64,000 nt of DNA. Source: Pyrrhosoma nymphula (Eukaryota > Arthropoda > Insecta > Odonata > Coenagrionidae). This document shows positions 46,150 through 59,100 of the stretch, piece after piece. The stretch covers positions 51,783,164-51,847,163 of the forward strand of contig OY754337.1 of NCBI GenBank assembly GCA_963573305.1, in the 5' to 3' direction. Position 1 is the stretch's first letter, and every line of letters starts with the position of its first letter. The notes below the pieces were generated by a model, which worked only from the letters and a program-made list of their open reading frames with translations, searched no databases and had not been told where the DNA came from. A program made the position numbers and the translations under genes.

Positions 46150-46215
46150 TTTAGTGTAGTAGATATTAGACCAAACAAATGCCCTGCCCCACATATTTGT
46201 GGTGGCTTGCAGGAT
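46150..46215 (+). mobile_element. 3'-end fragment of a CR1/L2-like LINE
   Basis: GCCCTGCCCCACATATTTGT followed by GGTGGCTTGCAGGATATTAG aligns with the terminal hairpin of the LINE at 26318 (CCCGCCACACGCC, GGTGGCTTGCGGGGTAGTA). The hairpin is kept by paired changes. Confidence 0.6.
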
Positions 46216-48499
46216 ATTAGGTAGAAGTTAATGAACAGAAGAGACATTTTCAATTCCAAGGTGGTGGTGTTGGCTGTTCCGTGAATATTGAGAGGTATTT
46301 CATATTATAGCAATTTATAATGCGTTTCCAATCACCGAGACAGCAGTTTATTCACTTGAGGATCTTATGATTTTTTTTATCTTGGTAGAACGAGTGGCAG
46401 GAAGATATATTAATAAGTACTTCGGGATGCGTGGAGAAGAAGGAAGGCTTGGAATCTTGGGAAGGCCGCTATCAAAGGCTTGAGCATAAGGTGCATGCCT
46501 GAAACTGTAAATCATTATTTCTGGCTTATTTTTCACATCGGTATATGAAAATAAATTCGACCCAATTGAATCATGTTTTTATTTATTAAATCCCGAGATA
46601 ATTTACCCCAACAAATAAATCCATTCGAATGTGGCATGACTTTAAAAGTATTTCTGAGCTAGAAGACATATCACCCTGATAGTCTGATCTTGGTGATGTC
46701 TAAATATATTTGCTTAGTTTTTGAGTTGAAAAGACTGGGGGAAAATGGATTTCTCTAGCTAGGATATCTCTAGAATGATACAATGGGCGATACAGTTTTA
46801 AAAATGTATTGGATTGAACGAGTTCGACATGTCGAGAAAGAAAGTATTTTATTTACAATTTTTTTAAATTTCCAAACCATTGTCGAGGTATGATCGGTAT
46901 TTCGGTACTTTGCACCATTAGTCGCACTCTAATGTTTGAAATATAGAAAGCATGCAGTCTAAGGTCTCCAAGAATGTGGATTCGTATGAATGAGAACGGA
47001 AATCCTCGTTCTTTTTGAGATTTTGAGCAGAATCAATTGCTTTATGATAATCATGAGAAATAAATCAGCCACGCTCATCCGCATATTGCATGACGTTGAA
47101 TGCACGTTTCATTTTGTCAAGAATTTTTAATGATCTGATCCTAATTATTGCTCACGTGAGCAAAATATCTTGTTAAGCTATCGAGAATAAATTACAGGTT
47201 CCTTACCTGAGTAACAAAATCATCATCTTCAGAAAATCCAGTGGAATTCATAAGCATTTTGCTCGTGTAATGCATTAGCAGAGCTCACGTCATTCCTATT
47301 TAGGGTAAAATTTCCTAGGACTTCCAAATCAGATAACGTTAACTTGTTCGAGTGTCGATTTCGACTCGTTGCGATTCTCCATCCACTTCCATATCACGAC
47401 TATTCAACATGTAAAAACTGAGAATTTCAGTAAAAAGTAATATGAGGAGTTATGAAATTTGGAAGTTCCTCACTTTCTGGTAAATTATTAAACAATTTAA
47501 CCAAAGGCTTTCCCCTTACCGTCTGTCATATAGCTCACCAACTATTCAAGTCTGGATGCCTAGTCTCTTGGATGATTTGATAGGTGAGGGTGAAACTCGC
47601 ATTTCACTAATCCCTGAAGCGCGTTCAATCGACACGTTCTGTATATAAGCGATAGGTCCTTCTCTTGTGACACTTGCGCTCTCCCAGGAAGATCTGGCGA
47701 TCGGAAAATAGCTCTTAGGGATTCTGCTTCGGGTGTTCAATAATAAGGATGAAAATATTCAACTCTTGGGTAGTTAACTCTTAACCCAGTGGATGCCTCA
47801 ACACTGCAAACATTCACCAGCCACCTATATATAATTATATAGTATAATTATATTTTGATGTAATACATCGAAACTGGTCTCGCAAACCTATGTTTAATAA
47901 AAAAAGTAGGAAACCGGTAAATAATTTCATTACTGTGAATGAATTCCACCACATCTGCCCTGATACAACTTTATTTTGTCTCACAGTTTAACATACACTC
48001 CATTAAGCTACTATAATTCCCAGCTTTTATTATTCCAGCTTCCAAATATCTTCCAATATATTTTACGTTGTATTATACTCTAATCATTTTCTAAACATTT
48101 CTAAATATGTTCTGCGTGAATCCGTATCTCAAAAGTATATGTAATGAGGACCATAATAAGCTTGCTGCTTGTTTACGTGATGAAGTGACAACACTTACTT
48201 TGTCAGCGGAGTTTTGCCGGAGATTATTGCCGATTATTTATAACAAAGTTACTTTCTTTTTTCTACAATAAATACCCATACTTAAGTACACAGCCTTACT
48301 ACAATTTTTCATTTCAGATTTATCTCTTGGCCAGTACATGTTTATTTTAAATTTTTCTATTTTTTTCTTATTATTATGTCTCGCATGCAATTGATAATAG
48401 TTGGTGGGGTAATTATTAAATAGAGTGGAATACTGGTTATAGTAGGTTTTAATTGTAGTTAGTCAAGATTTTTACGTGTAGGACCCTATCTACCTAAAG
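46216..48499. other. unassigned AT-rich stretch
   Basis: No gene or repeat recognised. Confidence 0.4.
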
Positions 48500-49085
48500 A
48501 GTTCTCATCATTCTTCATCTCAGCATACGTCTTTCGTACCGTCCATAAAACCTATTCTTTTTTCCCCTTTCCTGCTTACCTAAAGTCCCCTCTGTCATAA
48601 CATACAGTATCCCTTCCCCTCTCATTACCTCTTCCAACCACCTTCTCTGCCTCCCCTTGATCTCATCCAGAAGTTTCCTCTACTCACCCTCCGCACTTAG
48701 CACTTCCTCGTTTGTTCTTCTTTCCGTCTACAGAATATTCTCCATCCTCCTCCACAACCTTATTTGAAACATCTGTATTCTATTCTCGTCTTCTTTTCTC
48801 AATTTCCACGTTTCTGTCCAACACAACAAAACTTTCCATATAATTATCTCCTCACCAACCTCTTTATTGTATCCTTACCCAAGTCATCAGCTCCCTCCTT
48901 TTGCTGAATGCTTCTTTCGATAGCGCAATTCTCATTCTAATGTCTCTGCTGCTACGCCTATCTTCTTCTTACGTACTAAACATTTAATTAAAGGTCTCTA
49001 CTTACTTCAGTTTGTTCCCTCCAACCTTGATCTCATTACAAATTACTTTTGCCTTCTTACAATTAAGTTCAACTCTTGTTCGAAT
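48500..49085 (-). mobile_element. RTE-like LINE relic, C-terminal third
   Basis: On the minus strand it is colinear with about 4215-4830 of the full-length element. ACAGAAACGTGG, GGTTGTGGAGGAGGATGGAG, CAAACGAGGAAGTGCT, GAGGAAACTTCTGGATGAG and TATGCTGAGATGAAGAA match nearly word for word. Several indels break the frame. Its similarity to the full-length copy at 1623 suggests the same family, but older. Confidence 0.75.
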
Positions 49086-51410
49086 TAAGAATGACACTTG
49101 TATGGTAATACCTATGTGTTTAATTAAAATTTATTACCCTAATTTATCCTTTTAGTATTATGACTAAATGAAGCAAGTATTCAATATTGTTAGAATATGT
49201 ACCAATAATGTAATTTTTTATAGAAAAAAATTAACCTCCATCATAGTACTTGACGTTTCTTATCTCTTGTTCCGTGCCTAAGCCTTTTAATATCACTTCT
49301 CTCTGTTAGCATAGTCTTGTGTTACCCAAACGCGGACGTCAGCAAAAAATCGCCGCTGTTCGGCCAACACTAATGATTTACTTTCATGGAAGTCCAGTCC
49401 CATTTGTACTGATTCTCTTGTGATAACGGAGGGACTCGTATTCGGCTGTAGCTTGGCATTAAATCACATCCGATTGCACTGTAGTTTCTTGGCAATAACC
49501 GCTGTGAGTCGATCTTTGTTAAAAATAACGGGCTATTCTTCTGGTTGGCTAAATTGACGGTCAACTGTAATTTCTCTCAAAGATTAAACAACTTTACGTT
49601 ATTACCTGTCAGATTAATAGATACGTTTTCATTATACTCGCCAATATCTGCTGTCTTATGAGAAAAGCAATAGTCAACACACTCAACCAAAATGGGCCAA
49701 TTCAGATATTTGTTTTTTAAAGAGAAGTATTATTTTTTCTGTGAGGAAATAGCCAAATACCTTAATATGTAATGGACAAATCTAAGAGTTTTATACTCAC
49801 AAAACCTGGTCTCACAGCTTTTAAGTACTCCATATTTTTAAGATGACGATCGAAGTTCATATTCAATTATCTTGTTAAAAGAATTGTTCATCCATTATTT
49901 TGTTTTTCTTCTGCAATGCTTATGCTTAAGCACTGTCTCTCGAAATAGGTTTTCAGGCACAAGGTTGAGTTGAAATAGTGTAACATATTTTAAAATTGTT
50001 CTTTTGCGTAATAATTATTTCTACCATTACATTTTTTATTAATCATTATGATGACTGATTGAATTTCAAACAAAAACTGAATTTGTCCATTGAATTTTTG
50101 CCAACACAAAGAAATTAACTTCACCATAGTACACTTTTGGATCTCTGCCCATCATGATAGTAAGCATTTTTGTTTTTGGTTCATTATCTTTCCTTGATTT
50201 CATCGCTTGTATGATTTATTTTATCGTTATTCTATTCATCAATTCTCACTAAAATCAATGGTACACCGCTTCAGTTTCCTGATCCATTACGTTCCGCTGT
50301 TGAATTTTTATTTCCTTTTAACAGTGCTTCCGAGTATTCATTGTTGTGATCGGATTTCAATTGAGGAAGTTAAGAAGTTATTTTACCATTTTTATTACAC
50401 CGCCATTCTAATATATTGAGTATATTTCAGGGGAATCCCTCATACATTTAGCGACTCGATAGGAGTGAATGATGTTGGAGGACAAGAGATTACCTATTAT
50501 TTATTTAACTTCGCTTAGTGTCCCTGTGTATTGCTTTTTTATTGCTTATCCTAGGTTCTCTTTGTGGAAGCAACTTAATACAGAAGTAATGGCATCGTCT
50601 TTTAATAAACATGAGTATCATTCATCTTCAATGAAATTCTTATTGCTCAAATTTCCCTTTTTTACTGAAATCTGTTATTTATGGATTCTACTCTAGTCAT
50701 TATCGAGGTATTTCAATCTTGAACAAATATGAACATATAGATAATTAATCCAGGACTAATGGAAAATTATTTTCAAAAGCAAATTATTATTATTATTGCA
50801 TAAATTGTTACAAGTCGACCATTTAGTCGGGTGGTAACATATAACAAGAAAATACTCAAGAACTTAAATGAAAAAATAATTCATTTTTTTCCAATATCCT
50901 GTAGTTTCTGGTGTATGTAACATCTTATTTAATCAGACCTAAGTTGATGCATATTCAGAAAAAACCTACTTAATGCAAATCTTGATGTAGCATATCTTTG
51001 ATTTAGATAAAACAAATTATTTATCTGTTGAGCATATAAGTTATTCAATGCGCAATAAGAATTAATCCTACCATACGAGCCATGTCGTTGCAAATTGTAC
51101 GCTCACCTGTTTGAAAGTTGAAGACCAGTTTGTAAATCCGGTAATTCAAAAGAATCCCACCAGGTTGTGCTACGGACACAGTTAAAAATCTGCCGATGTG
51201 TCCATTATTGGCATTCGCGAGCAGGAAAGTGAAATAATGAACCGCACAACAACATGCTTTGAATTAATCTACAATACTATCACTAGAGGTATATAGTGTA
51301 ATTTCATTTTATATTTTAACTAAACCTGTATTTTTCATGAAATTATCATTTGTGATTAAATACTATGTTCATATTCATATTTTAAGAAATATCAATTTTA
51401 TTAATAATGT
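49086..51410. other. unassigned AT-rich stretch
   Basis: Nothing recognised; open frames reach only 75 codons. Confidence 0.4.
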
Positions 51411-51434
51411 TATATATATATATATATATATATA
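51411..51434. repeat. (TA)12 microsatellite
   Basis: Marks the left edge of a region whose right edge is another TA run at 51709. Confidence 0.9.
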
Positions 51435-51601
51435 CTCAATCATACGAAAATGACGCTCAAAGGCGCGAATAAATTCAAACATTCATAGGAAAATGGAAAT
51501 GGATAGGTACACATAAAAGGACGAACACAGGGTTTGGTGGGGAAGATGAAAATGAGTCAAATCCAGACAGAAAAAATTTCACCTATATATTCATGCATAT
51601 A

Positions 51602-51652
51602 TAAGCCCTTCCTCAGCTAGAGAAACTTTTTCTCTAGCTGAGGAAGGGCTTA
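51602..51652. repeat. perfect 24-bp inverted repeat with 3-base loop
   Basis: Arms 51602-51625 and 51629-51652 are exact reverse complements around CTT. The right arm runs into the hammerhead-like motif. Confidence 0.95.
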
Positions 51653-51664
51653 CATGCCCGAAAC
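51638..51664 (+). other. hammerhead-like motif
   Basis: CTGAGGA (51638-51644), one base, GGGC-TTACAT-GCCC hairpin, GAAAC (51660-51664), then GTT. This is the best-formed copy of the motif, with a four-base-pair GC stem. The ACGT after GAA would allow only a minimal stem III. Confidence 0.45.
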
Positions 51665-51706
51665 GTTCCCTGTAAGTCTTCTCTCTTTTTACTTTTCAAG
51701 TGTATT

Positions 51707-51708
<2 letters not shown>

Positions 51709-51738
<30 letters not shown>
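51709..51738. repeat. (TA)n microsatellite
   Basis: About 14 dinucleotide units, mirroring the run at 51411. Confidence 0.9.
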
Positions 51739-51740
<2 letters not shown>

Positions 51741-52011
51741 CAGTGTACTTTCCCCTGCCAGTCATGTCCATGCTTAGTGTTCCACTTCTAGCGTCCAACG
51801 TGACGGCCACACCTTTTGTTTATCAACCCTTAATTTAATAAACTATTTTTTTATTTAGATGATTATTCTTCATGACCTCTTTAAATAATTCAAGATATAT
51901 ATTTTTCTTCCATTTATTTTGACCTATATCTCCGGAAGAAAAAAAATATATTGAGCTATTTTTATTTTTAAAACTTTAAAACGAAACACTAAAACGGTTC
52001 AAACGTCCCGG

Positions 52012-52038
52012 GTTTCAATGAATTGCCATTGTCATCAG
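52012..52038 (-). other. hammerhead-like motif
   Basis: On the minus strand CTGATGA, one base, AATG-GCAATT-CATT hairpin, GAAAC, then a short loop closed by GTTT that can pair with AAAC. All three helices of a minimal hammerhead can be drawn, but stem II has an extra base at its foot. Confidence 0.4.
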
Positions 52039-54989
52039 GATACTTGGAAAGGTGGAACACTCGGATGCGCACACTGATATTTTTATAATGGGTGGTTTGG
52101 TGATGTCAGAGGGAGGGCCTGAGGGAAAAGAGAGTTAAGGAAAGCCGTTTTCCCGTAGCAGATTCAAGGATAGGGGAGAAGAACGCGTATATATTTTTAT
52201 GATTTGTTTTAAGTAATTATTATAATTATGGGGCGTGAGCGAGAGTGAAAACTTTTCAGTGGTTTGCGTAATAGTTTGAATGATATAAGTTTTTCTAGCA
52301 TACAATACCACAAAGTTTCATCGGAGCAAGTTTTTTTTGAACTTAACTATTTTTTTCTCTGTACACAATGCCGTTTAACGAGACAAAGGCAATGTTTGTT
52401 TTTAATTTTGCATGGTCACCACACCATCTGCGTAACATCATTTTTAATTTAATTTCCAGAAATGAAATATTTTCGTTATTGTTTTTTCTGTACTAATAAA
52501 TTAGTCGTTAGCCTCTATAACCTTAGCCGCAGTTGAAATCATTTTCTCCCGCCCCTATCTCTATCTCCCTTCTTCCATTTTCCTCCACCAGAGAGACTCT
52601 TGCGTTGAGACCACCGCTCTCCTTTCACCGAAAGCCCTTATTGCCAAATTTATTTTACGCCCCGTTGAGTTGTCAAGGGGACGAACAGAATGTTTTCACT
52701 CCTCCATGCGAGAGGTCCGGTAGTTCTTAATATCGCCGCAGGGAGGCGTGGCGAACACAAGCCGGGGATGTCAAGTGATAAATGTTTCGTCAGGCGTCGC
52801 CGCGTCTTTGCTCCTGCCATTAGCTTTTAGGTGGAGAAAGATTTTTCTTTTACTCTCTCCCCTTGAGGATGTTTGCACTTTCTTAGAGCCGCTTCCAATG
52901 TCTCAAGGATCTTCAACTAAGGGAACTAGCTTGGATTGTAATATATCTTGGCGAATTTCCGGGGATGGCAAAAGTGAGATGCTGAAAGAAGAAAATTTTC
53001 CCGATTTCGTTACTGGTGTTCTCGTGCAAGGAGTTGGATCTAGGGTTGAGACTCTAGATCAAACCACCGATAAATTAAGCCATCTCATGGCGGCATTTAC
53101 TAATGTTGCTTCTATGAGTTGAACGATTCCTCTATATGAAACTAGCTACTCTCAGGGCATTATGTCAAATGTCATATTGCTTCTTGTTTTTTCCCAATGA
53201 ATTAATGACGGAAGAAATAACTTTACTGCACTGTTTCAGGTTTCGCTTCGTAGAAAATCTAAACTTTCGTATTCATAATTACATAATGTACTTTGTCTTT
53301 TCTACAATCTTTTAATAGCACTACGCTGAATTAACGCACCATTTACGGCATTCTCAGGTGCAGAATAAGTTTTTTTATTTTCTGTTCATTGTTGTTGTGG
53401 TTAAGAATATACGCTCTTGAGCAAATCAAAAATATCAGGCACTCCTCTTTTTGAGTAGTGCAACGACCTATTACCTTGTTAAATAACAACCGTTCCCGCC
53501 TCACCAACCCTTGAACCACGTTTCTACTGGCCCCGTAACCACAACAAAGATAAACGGAAAATAATCTAACATATTGTGTATCTAATGCTGTTGTAAATTA
53601 GCAAAACAAATTGTCCCTGCAGGCAAGTAAAAAGTATGATACTTTTTTACGAAGAGACAAAAGAAAACAATGAATACATCAATTATGAAAATTGTATAAT
53701 ATTGCGACGTCTATCATACTTTGAGTTTCACGGACGTTGGTGGAATTCATAAGTATATATGAATTAGAATAAATATTTACGTGTCTATAAATCGCATTTG
53801 GTATCAAAGTTATTTCTGTTGCCACTGTTCAATACAAGAGCTCTGTTTTTCTGTGTTAATTCTGTCTATCAAAAGGTAATGGCATTAGTCAGTTATTAAT
53901 ATTGAGCACTAAAATTATAATAGTCAGTGAAGTACCTAAAAGTGCTGGCTGCTTTTAATAAAGTGGTCAGTTTATCTCTCATAAAATCTTCTAAATGTGA
54001 AATAATAGTGTCCATTTCCGGTATCAAAAAGTTCTTAAATCTGGTATGTAATGTAGTCACACTGAAACCAAGACGGTAGGTTCCTAATAAAAAATTCGTC
54101 CTGAATCAATCTCAAGAACAAGTCGCGGACCGATGTAGAGCTGTTGGAGAATGAAAAATTTTATCATTTGGAACCTTTTTTTATTTTCTCTGCTAATTGC
54201 GAATTCGCTGCCTAGCTTCTCTATCACTAGGAGTTGCATTCATGATTATTGCATTTTCCTTCGGGCCATTTGGTTGTATATGAGGTTTATTCAACGGCAA
54301 TGATCACCCAAGTTACTCTTTTTAGCCTCACTGCATCATTCCTTAAATAATTTAGGCCATAGGGAAAATATATCATGAGTGAAGTGACAAATTTAAAAGC
54401 TTTGAATTGCAGGATATTTTAGGATAGGTTCTCCTTATCTCTTCTGAAAATAACATCGAATGTACAGTGCAATTAATTCTTACCATTTGAATTCACTCTT
54501 GGTTTGACATGACTTGCTATAATCATCGTTATTTTAGGTTTGTAATCTATGTCGTCCAAGCTAAATTTATTGCGGTGAGCATCGACATTGCACGGTATCT
54601 AAAACCGTTTCGTCAGCGCGCTGTGTATTCTAATCCGTGTCTGGTGATTCCGGGTCATTTAAATCTACTATTGACTAATGGATTTGTATTTTCCGGTCTT
54701 CGTACTACTCGTCCAAATCGAAAAAAAATATTCTCGTGAAGAGATATGCACCTTTCATGGAGAAATTTCTCATGAATTGGCTCGAAAATATTTTTAGCAA
54801 CTTTTTTGTCATTGGAAGTTTATTGACTCTATGTGAAAACGCAAGAAACCCACTTTTCTCATTAATTGTTGTATTCGCTCATTTTGTTGCGACTTTTATG
54901 CGTGACAAAGTTTTATGCATTAGCGTATTACTACAAGCATGTCCAAGATCCATCCTGGTCAAGCATGACTAGGGTAGCCGACCGAGAAA
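52039..54989. other. unassigned stretch
   Basis: A 124-codon frame at 52748-53122 lies in a GC-richer patch and starts with GTG. It has no recognisable domain and I do not call it. Confidence 0.35.
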
Positions 54990-55440
54990 AACGTGCAGGT
55001 ACCTTTCGTGTACATGAATTACTCACGCTAAACACCTAAAATACTTGGGAATAATATTAGATGAAATATTTTGTTTTAGTAATCATATCAACTATATATG
55101 TGGCAAACTAAGGTGTATTTTCTTTCAAACGTTAAATCTAAAGTACTCCTTGACACATGAGTTGAGAAAAAATTTTTCAAGGCTTAGCTGAGGTCGTAAT
55201 ACGTTATGGTTTGATGGTTTAAGGGTAGTCCAAACTCCACCTTGTTGAACCTTACAAAATAAAAGATTTCGCATGTGATGGCCAAGCAGAAAAATGTGAG
55301 AGAAAATTTTAAAAATCTAAGTTTGTTACCAGATAATTAGTGACAAATTCTTCGGTAGAAAAATTAATAAAACTCCGTGCGATTAATACTGACATGAAAC
55401 TGACGAATGAACAGATTGTCGTTACCCTATTAATTTAACC
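54990..55440 (+). mobile_element. LINE relic, polymerase connection region
   Basis: Plus-strand codons from about 55039 give KYLGIILDEIFCFSNHINYI and CGKLRCIFFQTLNLKYSLTH, then after a frameshift LAEVVIRYGLMV. This is the YLG...D..F..HI...C.KL segment that follows the active site in LINE reverse transcriptases. It is possibly the same family as the relic at 43050, whose part is the next one downstream in such proteins. Confidence 0.55.
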
Positions 55441-55748
55441 TCCATGGCAAGAGGTCTTTGGCACATGTAGTCAAGTCCCTTTCCACAATTCCCTTTCTGC
55501 AATCGCTTTGGATCAACCTCACGAGCAAAACCACGCCCTTATAAAGGAAATGAAAATCGTATAATCGCTGTAGGTCTCTTGCAAGATCCAGCCATGTTAA
55601 GGAGATGGATGCTGTCTGGGCCACTATTAATTAGCATTCTCGATTTGTTTGAGTCAACAAGCAAAAGTAATAGTGCTGACATGTCTGTTCACCATGAACA
55701 GTACGCTGCTTACCAGACCAAGTTTCAGGACCAAAAAAATATTTAAAA

Positions 55749-56117
55749 AGAAGCTTTCTTGAGTTTGGAAACCCTTTTGAGGGAAATTCGTGTGATCTTG
55801 TGGTTTGGGACACAAAATTAATAATGAATCAAGCGGATAAACCTTTTGGCAGGTCCTGAAGAAAACATTCCTTACAACTTTACAACAATTTTGTAGAAAA
55901 ATGTTTGAGTAACGAGGCAAAAGTGAGTATATTTGCTCCTCTGAAACAAACTCGAACCAAGTTCTTTGGGTTTGCTCGAAAAAAGGTTTCTTCCACAGCA
56001 TTACCTGACTTGAGAAATGATGTTGAGCTTTTCTTTACGGCTTTCATTGTAAGTGAAAACAGAAACTTAGATTTGTTGTTTGAAGTTTGTTGCCTAAATG
56101 GTTTAATTGTTTCCTAA
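55749..56117 (+). pseudogene. fragment of a widespread uncharacterised animal protein family
   Basis: One frame with a single TGA (55857-55859) gives FLEFGNPFEGNSCDLVVWDT, then NNFVEKCLSNEAKVSIFAPL, KTKFF-like and ALPDLRNDVELFFTAFIVSE, then NRNLDLLFE. I recognise the order NPF-DLV-LDT, F-V-ERL, I-K-LFS and L-ND--LFSRL-IA-Q-RD-DLD-FF from a repetitive family of uncharacterised proteins in invertebrate genomes, often annotated without function. Its biochemical role is unknown to me; its multicopy nature suggests a mobile origin. The upstream part is missing or unrecognisable, and the frame ends at a TAA at 56115. Confidence 0.5.
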
Positions 56118-59100
56118 ATAATTCAAATCACTGTTTTCTATGAAAATAAGTCTTTATTGACGTATACTGGATGCTATGTAGATATGTCCTTTGTGTGGGG
56201 GTGAAAAAGGATTATAGATGGCAAGAAAAATGTTACTCATCAATGAAATTTTGTTGAAATGAAAATTTGTGAGAAGAGTGAAATATTCAGGTTTTTGACA
56301 TTTTTTTGGAACCGAAAAGGTTTACAGATAAATGGAAAGGGGCAAAAACGTTTTTACTTAACAAGAGCATTTAAACATAACATAGAAAATCGAAATCGGC
56401 CCATTAGAAGTTAATATACAATACACTTTACTGCAGCAATACGATGGCTAATGGTGGCCATCTTTAATGGCCGCCAATTGGTGTTCTGCACGGATTTTAA
56501 AGTGGCTCCCTATCTGGAATGTTACCTTTTGGCATCAGCTATGACAACAGAAAGTGGCACATTCCAATCAAAAAACAGCTTTTTTAGGTGTACCCAACGT
56601 ACTAAGACCCTTAGACTAACTTGAGGACCAGATAAGTGAGCAATTGGTAGACTTTTAACAGCATGGTTTTCAGCGAAGATCCAAAAACCAATTTCCTAAG
56701 GACGCGCAATTTTTTCATAGCTTTCCTTACACAAAAATTAGCATCCGATAGGTAATCGGTTTCCAGGTTTTTCCAACATCGGTTTATGTAGCCATGCTAA
56801 ATTTAGTCAACACCTTTTGTTCCATGTTCAACACCATGTTCAAATTTCACAAACATATCCTTATATTATATATTTATTATGTTTATGTATATTTTCATTT
56901 TAGAGGGCATTATATACCCAGGCCTAACTCGCCTGCACAAACGAATGTTGCTGACTATCATATGCCTCCCGTGTACATGGTCTCCTTCCTAAATTTTCAC
57001 GAATTTTATGGCTGTCGCCAATTCAATAATCGTCCTCAACATATCATTGCGTGATTGTTTAACCACAACGTTGTAACCCTGAGATTTTGAAGGGCCCCAT
57101 TCTTTCTTTGCGCAATAAATTTCGTGACAACCACGCATCTCTCGCATCTCAGGTCGTAAAAATGTTCCCACAATGCATTCCAACCACACCACCATTTTGT
57201 GTGCGCGCTCTCACGGTTGCTGGGAAATCCTCAATATGCCTGCGTCCCAATACCACCAGCCCCCATGAAAAGATTGTTTTTTTTGTGTGTGTCACGGGCG
57301 CCGCTCGTCAACACATATTGCCCGCTACGCAAGTGCGGGCTGACGGTTTTTTTGAAAAATATAAAGCGGAACGTGTATGGTGAAGCACTTTTTTTTGCGT
57401 ATTGCTCCATGCATATTATTCACATGTGCATCAGCGTAAACGCCGCAGGAGCAAACTGCATACGGCGTTAGGACAGGAGCCATGAAAGGAAGCAATAGAT
57501 GTTTTTTTAGAGGAGACAGTTTTCATGTTGCCCTATCCTTTTTGTGATGCTTTTGTTTCCAGGGAAAAACGAATAAAAATTATTAAGCTATGAATATATA
57601 CTTGTGACATTTTATCTATTTATTCAGCTATTTTCGTCCTACCCAAAATCACTTCATTTACAAAGTATTACGACACTTATTAATAATAAGTGGGAATACA
57701 GAACTAATGTAATCTCCTTCATATACATTTCGCAAAACCCGAGTTTGCATATTCAAAACTTACGTCACCATATTCAAAAAATGTTTTATGCATATAGGAC
57801 CAAAATTAATTATGTATTTACCAGATTCTTCTTTGAATTCCAAGTTACGAGTAATTAAAAAAAATAAACCTACCTATCTATTTATTATAGAATATATAAA
57901 GGATTTCCTTGATTGAATTAACGTTATTATTAATTAATATATATCAAAATATGTAGTGATCACAAAGAGTACATTTATGTACCGATTATTTATAAATTCT
58001 TTCATTTTTTTTATTTTGTGATTTTGTATATACTTATGCATTCAATTGATATCAACCTGAAAGATGCTGACGGTAACCTCGAACAGATTTTCCTTCAATT
58101 TTTTCTCAAGCTACATCCCAAATGCACGTCTGCATAATTATTTTGATTTAGTAAATAATATTAGGTATGCATCAATCTAGGGCTGATGTTTTTTGCGCTA
58201 TTTGTAAAATTTGCTGTTATTTGTCATCAAATTATCTTTTTCACGTCAGTGAGCGATTTACGTGGTGGGTATGGTATCATGATGTATGCCTTTTTAATAT
58301 TCTTTTGCGTACTCCTTGCCTCTTAATTCCGACAGCCTTTTCTTTCTTTTTTAGGGTATATACACCATTGGATACACCATTTCAAAACTTGAAATTGCAT
58401 ATCCCTGTAAAAAATTTAGAACACGAAATGTACAATTTTTGAACCAGTGAATGAGAGTACAAGAATCATAAACGAGCATAAAAAAACGCAAGTATCAAAG
58501 CATGCTCCTTCAACTCGTGACCAGTATTTTTCACTAAAATTCGTGACCTCATTTTATGCAGTGACTGCCTATCACGAAAATAGGTGGTTTGAATTCGCAG
58601 TTATTTCTCAGAAACTTATGATGAATTCAATTTCTTGATGAAAGGATCGACTGGCTGAGTGACATAATTATATCTATTTCCCCGGGAAAATTCTCGTCGA
58701 CCCACATTTTTGTCGAATTGTAGGAATTCTTTTAGCAAGTTGTTATAAATTTGCCGGTTTCTTTAGCAGGTCATACTGAATTTTGAAAAAGTTATCAAAA
58801 TACGTGTAGTGATGCGTCTCTTATATCACTGAATATTTGTCGTTAACATTGCATGAGGTAGTCCAATCCTCTATAGAATAAATTCCGTGGATTATATTTA
58901 ATCTAGAAACTCTCGGGCACCCAGAATTTCTGTTGAATATTTGATGAATAAATTTTTCTTTTTAAACCTCCCCATTTTTATGGGATCTAAAATAAAAGTT
59001 TGAATTAGTCGGTTAGATGCTAATGGAGTAAAATCCTGCACGATGTTTCACTGCTAGCGGCCAGTTTTGCTCAGCAATAGTTTATAAAGCAATTTTTATT

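Noticed and set aside
52748..53122. 124-codon frame starting with GTG
   Set aside because: No recognisable domain, non-ATG start and GC-richer patch. Probably chance.
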